Below are positions 49,404 through 57,500 of a DNA stretch of 57,500 bases, one piece after another; positions within the stretch are counted from its first letter, which is position 1, and every line of letters begins with the position of its first letter. The stretch is from Symbiodinium natans (lineage: Eukaryota > Sar > Dinophyceae > Suessiales > Symbiodiniaceae): positions 167,501 to 225,000 of the forward strand of contig CAJNDS010002227.1 in the NCBI GenBank assembly GCA_905221605.1, in the 5' to 3' direction. The position numbers and the translations under genes are program-made. The notes beneath the pieces are model-generated. The model did not search any database, was not told where the DNA came from, and saw only the letters and a list, made by a program, of their open reading frames with translations.

Positions 49404-49678
49404 GGGTTTAGGGTTTTAGGGTTTAGGGTTTTAGGGTTTTAGGGTTTTAGGGTTTTAGGGTTTTAGGGTTTTAGGGTTTTAGGGTTTTAGGGTTTTAGGG
49501 TTTTAGGGTTTTAGGGTTTTAGGGTTGTAGGGTTGTATGGGTTGTAGGGTTTTAGGGTTGTAGGGTTTTAGGGTTTTAGGGTTTTAGGGTTTTAGGGTTT
49601 TAGGGTTTTAGGGTTTTAGGGTTTTAGGGTTTTAGGGTTTTAGGGTTTTAGCGTTTTAGGGTTTTTGGGGTTTTAGGG
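49404..49678 (+). repeat. TTTTAGGG array
   Basis: About 33 copies of the 8-mer with a few TTGTAGGG variants in the middle. Confidence 0.93.
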
Positions 49679-50214
49679 TTTACGGATAACGGTCTACAAT
49701 GGTAAACCCTCCCCAGGCACGAAAAATGGCTTGCGAACTCGCAGAAGCCGAAGGCTCCATCAAACGTAGGGATTTGTTGCTTGTGGTTTGGGGTTTGGTC
49801 TGGGGTTTAGGGTTTAGGGTTCAGGGTGCAGGGTTCATTGTTCAGGGTTCAGGGCTTAGGGTTTAGGGTTTAGGGTTTAGGGTGTAGGGTTTAGGGTTTA
49901 GGGTTTAGGGTTTAGGGTTTAGGGTTTAGGGACACAGCCACCATTCAACAAACCAGGCCGGCTGTGCAGCAATGCACCAGGCCCACATGGCTCTCGCCCG
50001 GCCTTCTCTCCGTGTTCAACCTTTTGTTTCTAGGGTTTAGGGTTTAGGGTTTAGGGTTTAGGGGCTAGGGATAGCTATCCTTCAAGAGCGCTTTCGTCGA
50101 TTTCCAGCCCCAATGTCTTCATCGTTGTGGCCACTCAATCGCGCAGGTGCTCACCAGTGGATGACTGTTAAACGTTAGCCACGATTTCCACAGCGCCCCT
50201 CAGGACATAAGGGC

Positions 50215-50433
50215 TTGCTCCTGCTGGAGGAACCTTCGCCAACCTTCGGCCTGCCAGTCCATCTGGTTCCTTCCTGGATCTTCGTCACAAAACGGGACTT
50301 AAGTGCCCTGAACACTCCCCTGAAGGGCTTTGAGAGTAGGCTACCAAAAGAGTGTCACATACATATTCTGGCAAACAATATCGCACCCTTCCTCCTTGCA
50401 ACAAGAAGCCGGAAACCGGACCCTAAACCCTAA
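50215..50433 (+). CDS. Unassigned plus-strand open frame
   Basis: 72 codons opening MLLLEEPSPTFGLPVHLVPS. Its last residues derive from CCCTAAA repeat. The opposite strand is also largely open, so coding status is doubtful. Confidence 0.25.
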   Translation: MLLLEEPSPTFGLPVHLVPSWIFVTKRDLSALNTPLKGFESRLPKECHIHILANNIAPFLLATRSRKPDPKP

Positions 50434-50807
50434 ACCCTAAACCCGATAAGCCCTAAGCCCTAAGCCCTAAGCCCTAAACCCTAAACCCTAAAACCCTAAA
50501 CCTGAACACTAAACCCGAAACCTGAACAGAAGGAGCCCAAAAAGCCGTAAGCCCCAACACTCCTGCTCAAGGCCTGAGCGTTTGGGGTTAGGGTTTAGGG
50601 TTTAGGGTTTGGGGTTTGGGGTTTGGGGTTTGGGGTTTGGGGTTTGGGGTTTACGGTTTGGGGTTTACGGAACCATAACCCCCGAACACTAAATCAAAGA
50701 TCTGCTCCAAGTGGCCGTAAAACCCTACGCCGTAAGACCCAAAACCTGAACCCTAAATCCAAGTTATCCAAGTGGCCGTCAAACCCTAAACCCTACACCC
50801 TAAACCC

Positions 50808-50988
50808 TAAACCCCTAAACCCCTAAACCCCTAAACCCCTAAACCCCTAAACCCCTAAACCCTTATAAACCCCTAAACCCCTAAACCCCTAAACCCCTAA
50901 ACCCCTAATCCCCTAAACCCCTAAACCCCTAAACCCCTAAACCCCTAAACCCCTAAACCCCTAAACCCCTAAACCCCTAAACCCTAAA
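50808..50988 (+). repeat. CCCCTAAA array (TTTAGGGG variant)
   Basis: About 22 copies of the 8-mer, interrupted once by CCCTTATAAA. Confidence 0.93.
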
Positions 50989-51120
50989 CCTGAATCCAAC
51001 ATCCAAGTTGATCCAAGTGGCAGCTTAAAGGAGTAGGGATACATACCCAGCTCCCGGCTGAGGGTGTCCTGTCGGATTGTAGGGGTGCCCTAAACACCCT
51101 AAACCCTAAACCCTAAACCT

Positions 51121-51514
51121 GAAACCCTCAAGCAGTTTAGGGTCCACCTCCCAGGAGCGATCACCATGCCTTGCACGGATGTCACAGGCCACAACGCTCA
51201 AAACCCTCGACTGTGCCACAGACCCTAAACCCTAACCCCCCCCCCCCCTAACCCCAAACCCTAAACCCTGAACTCGAAACTCTAAACCCTACACCCTAAA
51301 CCCTAAACCCTAAACCTGAAACCCTCAAGCAGTTTAGGGTCCACCTCCCAGGAGCGATCACCATGCCTTGCACGGATGTCACAGGCCACAACGCTCAAAA
51401 CCCTCGACTGTGCCACAGACCCTAAACCCTAACCCCCCCCCCCCTAACCCCAAACCCTAAACCCTGAACTCGAAACTCTAAACCCTACACCCTAAACCCT
51501 AAACATGAAACCCT
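51121..51514. repeat. 197-bp tandem duplication containing an exon-like island
   Basis: Copies at 51121-51317 and 51318-51514, near-identical, each with an island between GAAACCCTCAAGCAGTTTAG and a C9-10 run plus CCCTAAA repeat. Confidence 0.85.
51148..51196 (-). CDS. Unassigned duplicated exon-like island (VVACDIRARHGDRSWE)
   Basis: TTTGAG acceptor, donor GAG|GTGGAC. The same island recurs at 51345-51393. Family unknown. Confidence 0.4.
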
Positions 51515-51542
51515 ACCTAAACCCTAAACCCTAAACCATCTC

Positions 51543-51581
51543 CTTGAGATCGCAGTTCTTGGTGCCCTCCGGGACCTCCAC
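51543..51581 (-). CDS. Unassigned exon-like island (VEVPEGTKNCDLK)
   Basis: A 39-bp exon-like segment, acceptor TCCGAG|G, donor AAG|GAGATGG, phase 0 at both ends, with the usual CCCTAAA-left, TTTAGGG-right flanks. Confidence 0.42.
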
Positions 51582-52329
51582 CTCGGACGTCTCAAAGAAC
51601 GGGGAAAGCGGGGTGAAAAGGGTGGAGGGGGTTGGGACTTGGTGCTGAGGAGCTATGGTTTAGGGTTTTGGGGTGTTTAGGGGTTTGGGTTTTGGGGTTT
51701 AGGGTTTTGGGGTTCCCGCTAAGGGCTTAGGATTTTGAGGGCAGCAAAAAGCATCCAAGGTTCGGTTCCTGGTAGAAGTGCACGTAGCTATACTCCCCTT
51801 ACAACCTTAATAAAAACACTGTGGTTATTACCCTCTTGGGTTTTATAGAAACAAAACTAAAAAATAATTCCCAAGGGGGATATATGTAGTTCTAGAAACC
51901 CTTATCCCTCAGCCAGCTGCCTAAGGCAAGTTGCAACTTGCAGTTTCTTCGGGCCGTCGCAAGGACAAAAACCATGGTTCAAGTCTGTAACAAACTCAAT
52001 GCCTTGGGGCCTTTAGGGTTTAGGATTTAGGGCTTGGGGTTTGGGGTTTAGGATCTTGCAAGCTTTCGGGAGTTGTACGGAACTTGGCGATTAGAGCGCT
52101 GAAGCCGCAGCCAGAAGCACAAACTGCAAAAATACCCTGGAACAAGGCCCTGAAGGTTGTCGATCTTCGTTGTGCAGGGCTTAAAGTTTGGGGTGTGGGG
52201 TTTAGGGTTTTACTTGTTTAGGGGTTGGGGTTTAGGGTTTAGGGTTTAGGTTTAAGGGAAAAACTGTCTCGGCACTGCTCCAATCATGGAGGATGCCCAG
52301 GGTCAATGGCCCAAGAACAACGTTACCCT

Positions 52330-52900
52330 AAACCCTAAACTGAGTGAGCCCGGGGCCGTCGAGCAGGGCGAACGCACCGAAGCCCGCAGGCGAGGCAGCT
52401 CCGGAGCCAGAAGCCCTCGGGCGACGGAGCTCCAGTCCCGCAGGCAGCTGCGGGCTGCGCGGTGGACCCGGCAGGTCGCTGGCGAGAAACCCGTCAGGTC
52501 GCCCCTAACCTGCCTGGGCCCTGCCTGAAAGCGCTGCCTGACAGGTCATCTGCCGCTGCCTGGCCCCTGCCTGGACCCCTGTCTGGGCCCTGCCTGGCTG
52601 CCCGGGAGGGCTTGTCTGGGAGGCCCACTTTGCGTCAGGCTACGCCTGCCTTTGCCTTAACCCCTCCTCCTTACAAGCAAGCCTTGGTTTGAGGCCCTGC
52701 AAGGATCCAGGTCCCCCACCAAGCATCCAAGAGCGAAGGCGGCAGCCCAAACCTTTGGGCTTTTCACTTTCAAGAAAGAATTACTGGGGCCCCCTGCCTT
52801 ACCTTCAGGGTAGCATCGATGCCGAGCTTCTAAACCCAACCAATAGACAGGAGAAAATAGCAAAAGCACGATCAGAGTTCAAAAGAACCCTAAACCCGTA
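52330..52900. other. GC-rich region with CCTGCCTGG repeats and open frames
   Basis: From 52500 to 52620 the sequence is built of CCTGCCTGG-like units. A plus-strand frame at 52689-52890 contains NPTNRQEKIAKARSEFKR and may be exonic, but no acceptor or family was recognised. Confidence 0.35.
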
Positions 52901-53014
52901 AAGGTTAAGGCGAGGGTGGAGCGCCAGCGGGGGTGGGCTTATGCAAGTTGGGGCGCGCGCCTGGGTGCTTTCAGCACCAGCGCGCCCACTCATTGAGACA
53001 CAAACCCTAAACCC

Positions 53015-53027
53015 TAAACCCTAAACC

Positions 53028-53087
<60 letters not shown>

Positions 53088-53100
53088 ACCCTAAACCCTA
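53015..53100 (+). repeat. CCCTCAA array (TTGAGGG variant)
   Basis: About nine consecutive CCCTCAA units between CCCTAAA units. Similar CCCTCAA blocks lie at 13397-13450 and 49106-49165. Confidence 0.9.
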
Positions 53101-53120
53101 AACCCCAAACCCATCCCAGC

Positions 53121-53174
53121 CGCCGAGCAGAGCTCCTCTCCGGCTAGGTTGGAGAGCTGCACGAAGAGGAGGCC
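53121..53174 (-). CDS. Unassigned exon-like island (GLLFVQLSNLAGEELCSA)
   Basis: The minus strand is open between a GGAAG acceptor and a GCG|GCTGGG donor, with the usual inverted telomeric flanks. Confidence 0.42.
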
Positions 53175-55250
53175 CTTCCTGTGTTTAGGGTTTAGGGTTT
53201 GGGGGTTAGGGTTTAGGGTTGGGTTTAGGGTTTGGGGTTTAGGGTTTGGGGTTTAGGGTTTGGGGTTTAGGGTTTGGGGTTGGAGGTTTAGGGTTTAGGG
53301 TCAGGGTTTAGGGGTTAGGGTTTAGGATCCAAGGTTTAGGGTCCAGGCTAAGGAGATTCGGACGGTTTGTAGGGGGTTTAGCTTGGAGGGCTTTACTGGC
53401 ATCATAGGCAAAAATAGTATAGAACCCCTCCTGGCAGGGAAGCTACAGTAGTCTATTGTGGGAGGGTACCCTAAACCCTAAACCCTAAACCCTAAACCCT
53501 AAACCCTAAACCCTAAACCCTAAACCCCAAACCCCTGGGAAGCTCGTCTAGTGTGGGAGGGTTCCCTTGCGAGGACCTCCTGGGTGGGAACCTCTCGGGG
53601 GAGGAAACGTCCCACTGAGGTAAGCTCGTAAAAAGAGGCAATGTCTGTTCCTAACCCTCATAACCTGAAACCCTAAAACCCTAAACCCTAAACTTACCCT
53701 AAGCCTAAACCCTAAACCCTAAACCCTAAACCCTAAACCCTAAACCCTAAACCCTATGTCATCACGTTTCTGCAGGCCCGGGCGCATCCCGGTCTTAGGG
53801 TTAAGGGGTTAGGGAAATTAAGAAATGGGTTTAGGGTTTAGGGTTTAGGGTTTAGGGTTTAGGGTTTAGGGTTTAGGGTATAGGGTTTATATCCCCCATG
53901 TGTCATATCACCCTTTATGGGAGGATGTGGGCTACTTGATGCCCAATTTCCCTGCCTTTCAGAACCAAGAAGTAAAACTGCAAAATCGCCGAAGTACTAA
54001 CACACCGCCCCAGCAACCCAACGCCTTCTCTGCTCAAAAAGAGGCTCCGGCAACTTTGTAAGTAGGATTCGGGTTTAGGGTTTAGGGTTTAGGTTTAGGG
54101 TTTAGGGTTTTGGGTTTAGGGTTTAGGGTTTAGGGTTTAGGGTTTGGGGTTTAGGGTTTGGGGTTTAGGGTTTAGGTGAAATCGGGTTTCGAGCTTAGGG
54201 TGCAGGGTTACCTAGCTTAGGGTACTAAAGACTCTGCGTAGAACCTACGTTTAGGGTTTCGGGTTTAGGGTTTAGGGCTTAGGGTTTAGGGTGTATAGGG
54301 TTTATAGGGTTTATAGGGTTTAGGGCTTAGGGCTTAGGGTCTAGGCTTTAGGGTTGACTCCCGCAAACATGCACCTCCTCATCGCCATTGCGAGGCACGT
54401 CCGTGGAAAATCGGGATCGCTGTAACAGCCCTGTGTACCCAAATAGGGCTCAGGGCTTATCGGGCTTCTAGGGTTCCTGCTCCAACCTGAAGCGCCTTAT
54501 GTACACGTATCTTGGGTTGTACGTCTTAGAGGCTATGAGGTTTCTAGGGTTGAGGGTTCAGTGGGGAGGGCTGGTGTCAGTTGACGGTTATCAGGGTGGT
54601 GGAGCAAATCAATTATGGGCAAGCCTTAAAACATAAACCGTAGTATAGGCGCTACCCAAAACCCAAAAAAACCAACAAAAAAACACTTAAACCCTAAGCC
54701 CTGAACCCTAAACCCTAGAAAGCCTAAGCCAACCATTGAGGGTTTCTGGCGTCTGGCTCGAAGAGTCGCAGGCGCGCACGATTCTCTGCGCTTTTTGAAG
54801 CCAAAGGAGCCACGTACGCGCTTTGAATTTAGGGGGTTTAGGGCTTAGGGTGTAGTAATTCGGGTTTGGGGTTTAGGGTTTCGGGCTTAGGGTTTCGGGT
54901 TTAGTAGACTCAGAGTTAAGGGTTAAGGGTTTGGGGTATTTCCGTGGGTTGGTGTAAGGGTCGAGTTGAGGGTTTTGTGTACTAGCTGGTATCAGCCAGA
55001 ACCTACTAAGTTCCCTGAGACCTTTAAGTAGATGGTAAAGGGATGTTCTCAGATCCTTCCACTAGACCCTAAGCCCAAACACCCCAAACCCTAAACCCAA
55101 ATCCTAAACCCCAAACCCCAAAACCCTAAACCCCTAAACCCCGAAACCCAATTGAATTAGGACAGGTTGTTTGGGGCGGTTGTTTTATGAGGACTTCATA
55201 CGGTGATTTCTCTAAATTATGGCCCTTTGGGGATTCCTGGTTATATATGG

Positions 55251-55340
55251 GATCCGAAGTATGGGCCCTTCATTTGGGTCCCTTGCTATACGACACTTCT
55301 ATGCACGACATATAATAAGCGCCCACCCATACTTCGGATC
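55251..55340. mobile_element. Family D inverted-repeat element
   Basis: Perfect 15-bp terminal inverted repeats, GATCCGAAGTATGGG at 55251-55265 and its reverse complement at 55326-55340. Half-copies of GGGATCCGAAGTATGGGC occur at 24699 and 38236. Confidence 0.7.
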
Positions 55341-56050
55341 TCTATGAACAAGGGTAAGGGGCCACACTAAGGGCCCACTAAGGGCCCATGGCTCCAACCT
55401 TAGATGATAAGGCGGCCCCTCCTATTTAGGGTACAGGGTTTAGGGTAGTTTAGGGTTTAGGGTTTAGGGTTTAGGGTTTAGGATTTAGGGTTTAGGGTTT
55501 AGGGTACCGAAAGAGGGACCACAAGAGAAGTGACCATATCAGGATTGCGATTGGAGAATGCTGGTGATGCGTACGCCCCAGTGGCCCATACATAGTCTGA
55601 AATAACGGCCAAAAGCCAATAAAGCTGAAAGCCACCAAACCCTAAACAAAGCAACCCTAAACCCTAACACCCTACAATCCGAAACGCTAAACCCTAAACC
55701 CTAAACCAAACACCCTATACCACACACCCTAAACCCCAAGCTCCAGAAGCAGCGACAAATGAGCATCCCCAAAAGGACACCCAGTCTACACACTCACCAA
55801 GAATCATAAGGAACCCTCTAGTTCTTCAATAAGGGTCCCTTTTGGGCTTGTTTAGGGTTTAGGGTTTAGGGGTTAGGCCCTATAAAGTACGGCACCGTAT
55901 ACAAGGGACCCTCAGAAGGGATCCGAATTGAGAGAACGAGCCATACGACAAGCTCACCAGGACCTGAACCCTAAACCCTAAACCCTAAACCCTAAACCCT
56001 ATAAACCCTAAACTCTAAACCCTGAACCACGACGGTATGAGGTCCCCTGC

Positions 56051-56107
56051 TTGCTTCCGAATCCGCTCAGGATCGTCCTTGATCTTGTTGTGCTCTGACT
56101 CGTACAC
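56051..56107 (-). CDS. CCDC146: CCDC146-like exon (KIKDDPERIRKQ)
   Basis: A 57-bp exon, acceptor AGCAG|G, donor CAA|GCAGGGG. It reads VYESEHNKIKDDPERIRKQ. A DPERI.KQ motif near the N-terminal third is characteristic of the family. Confidence 0.62.
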
Positions 56108-56722
56108 CTGCTTAGGGATACTGGGGTATGATAAAAATATGAGAATCCCTAAAACTTTAGGGTTTAGGGCTTAAGGGTTCAGGGTCCAGCGGCTTAGGGT
56201 TAGGGCTTGAGACTCAGGCTTAGGGTTCGATTTTACCCTGGCCCTGAAAGCCCTCATCTCAAGATGAAAGCCCAAAACTCCCCATCCCGACCACAAGACA
56301 AATTAGGAGCAACGGGAAGAGATGGCACATACCAAGCAGCGATAGCGCCTGGCAGCACAAGGCCAAAAGCAAAAAAAACAGCAAAACAATATCAGAAGCA
56401 CATGGGTCAAGATTTCAAATCTAGGGTTTTCGGTTCACGGTTTAGGGTTCGGGTTCAGGGGCTCACGGCTTGGAGTTTCAGGCTTCGGATTTGGATTGGG
56501 TTGGTTGGGTTCAGGAATTAGCGCGTAGGGTGTAAGGTTTAGAGTTTAAGGTTTGGGGTTTTGGGGTTAGTCCTGCAAAGCACATCTGAAAAGGAAGCAG
56601 CAGCCAGAAGACACTTTTGACGAACCCCCCCAATCCTGAACCAACCCCAAAATCCCCAAAACATCCCAAGACAATCCTCAACCCCAAAACCTGAAACCTC
56701 AAGCCCCCTTCCCGGGAGGGGC

Positions 56723-56761
56723 TTTGTAGATGTCGCGGTTGTTCTCCGCTTCCTGCTCCAC
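56723..56761 (-). CDS. CCDC146: CCDC146-like exon (VEQEAENNRDIYK), 39 bp
   Basis: Acceptor CGGAG|G, donor AAA|GCCCCTCC, phase 0 at both ends. It continues ARIKE of the exon above into the YESEH segment. Confidence 0.58.
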
Positions 56762-56878
56762 CTCCGAGGGGCTGAGAGGTTGTGGTTTAGGGGATACGGT
56801 TTAGGGTTTAGGGTTCAGGGCTTAGGGTTTAGGGTTTATGGGCAAACCCTCAACCGACAAGGCACCCCAATCCTATGC

Positions 56879-56953
56879 CTCTTTGATGCGCGCGTTGTAC
56901 TCTTCCAGCTTCTCCTGGTGCCGCTCCTTCTGACCGTTGAGGACCTCAGTCTC
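56879..56953 (-). CDS. CCDC146: CCDC146-like exon (QKERHQEKLEEYNARIKE)
   Basis: A 75-bp coiled-coil exon, acceptor GAAAAG|G, donor GAG|GCATAGG. First recognised exon in the window; earlier ones lie beyond the right edge or are unrecognised. Confidence 0.58.
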
Positions 56954-56970
56954 CTTTTCGCGCGTTCGAA

Positions 56971-57210
56971 GGGGTTTAGGGTTTAGGGTTTAGGGTTTAG
57001 GGTTTAGGGTTTAGGGTTTAGGGTTTAGGGTTTAGGGTTTAGGGTTTAGGGTTTAGGGTTTAGGGTTTATTGTTTAGGGTTTAGGGTTTAGGGTTTAGGG
57101 TTTAGGGTTTAGGGTTTAGGGTTTAGGGTAGGGTTTGGGGTTTAGGGTTTAGGGTTTAGGGTTTAGGGTTTAGGGTTTAGAGTTTAGGGTTTGGGGTTTA
57201 GGCTTAGGGT
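56971..57210 (+). repeat. Long TTTAGGG array
   Basis: About 33 copies with a few single-base variants. Confidence 0.93.
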
Positions 57211-57500
57211 TTGGGAGTTCCGGGTGCAAGGTATGAGGGATCAGAGTTGAGGGTTGGAGGGTTCCAACCTTGAGCTTGAGGGTCTCCGTGGGACATGGGC
57301 AAGCTCCCGGTCCTTAAGCCCCTAAACCGCCAAAACCCTAAACCCTAAACCCTAAGCCCTAAACCCAAAACCCTAAACCCTAGCCCTAAACCCTAAACCC
57401 TAAACCCTAAACCCTTAAAACTCCAAACCTGGGTCCCCCACCAACAAAAAAATGAATAAACAAATGTGGGGGAGGGGGAGGGGGGCGGGAAACAAACCCT
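57211..57500. other. Degenerate repeat to window end
   Basis: Unassigned sequence followed by CCCTAAA tracts at 57333-57418. No gene seen. Confidence 0.5.

Larger units (their letters stand above)
19151..56050 (-). other. Inferred 37-kb intron of the CCDC146-like gene
   Basis: Flanking exons end KQ|GC and begin CAG|G in matching phase 0, and the joined peptide DPERIRKQ-AEKFENAV follows the family. The interval contains the copia-type element, the TMEM151-like gene on the same strand and several unplaced exon-like islands. A rearrangement, or loss of intervening exons, cannot be excluded from sequence alone. Confidence 0.5.
503..56953 (-). other. CCDC146: Span of a split CCDC146/MBO2-like coiled-coil gene (exons listed separately)
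   Basis: Short minus-strand islands between telomeric arrays translate to coiled coil and join in phase. The best block joins exons at 8163, 7531, 4183, 3961, 3694, 2954 and 1735 to give LASHREKLARDASQ, AHRLCRETADE, VAMKELEEQDLKKKHQ, EISQKQKEFCTMYE, VVKNERNKYM, THIQKSDQHLSEMK, then EKFKILSNEVEILRMES. This ungapped series follows the conserved core of the CCDC146 family (Chlamydomonas MBO2), proteins of cilia and centrioles. The upstream exons VDLFIGAFLKQESLEK and KIKDDPERIRKQ also fit family landmarks in the right order. Exons are 29-81 bp and introns run from about 160 bp to 37 kb. The first exon and the 3' end lie outside or were not recognised. A diverged or non-functional copy is possible, but no stop interrupts the joined frame. 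Confidence 0.7.

Noticed and set aside
1-57500. Dinoflagellate spliced-leader gene, tRNA or rRNA genes
   Set aside because: I looked for the conserved leader core and for tRNA-like arms and saw none that I could support.

Overview
The window looks like nuclear DNA of a dinoflagellate. Four things point there: thousands of copies of TTTAGGG/CCCTAAA scattered through the interior, very short exons whose inferred introns mostly begin with GC or GA and end AG|G, spliced genes for a flagellar-type coiled-coil protein, and a very long single-ORF Ty1/copia element of a style I associate with dinoflagellates. The species cannot be told. I saw no rRNA, tRNA, CRISPR or bacterial-type operon.

Layout. 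Almost all confident genes read on the minus strand. (1) A coiled-coil protein of the CCDC146/MBO2 family is spread over nearly the whole window (about 56.95 kb down to 0.5 kb) as some 25 exons of 29-81 bp. The islands join in phase and rebuild a continuous family core. (2) Its largest inferred intron, 19,151-56,050, is about 37 kb. It holds a second split gene of the TMEM151 membrane-protein family (about 34.9-47.8 kb), more exon-like islands of unknown gene, and a complete 9.2-kb LTR retrotransposon (24,768-33,999). (3) Another intron of the same gene (4,184-7,498) holds a HEAT-repeat gene whose last exon is tandemly duplicated behind an intron made largely of telomeric repeat.

The retrotransposon is intact. 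It has two 290-bp LTRs that look identical, a 5-bp target duplication inside telomeric repeat, a primer site resembling the half-tRNA-iMet site of Drosophila copia, a polypurine tract and one 2,886-codon ORF. Besides Gag, protease, integrase, RT and RNase H, the polyprotein carries a cytosine-methyltransferase-like domain lacking its catalytic Cys, a 2-oxoglutarate/Fe(II) oxygenase-like domain with all metal and 2OG ligands, and a membrane-spanning plus SAP-like C-terminal extension.

The rest is mostly intron: arrays of TTTAGGG and local variants (TTTTAGGG, TTTAGGGG, TTGAGGG, TTTGGGGGG), several families of 70-160 bp inverted-repeat elements (one of which appears to be an intron by itself), G/C homopolymers and AT microsatellites. 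On the + strand, exon islands typically sit between a CCCTAAA array on the left and a TTTAGGG array on the right, so many transcripts would carry complementary arrays near the two ends of each intron. Exon boundaries were chosen by eye from reading phase and family similarity. They are inferences that need RNA evidence.
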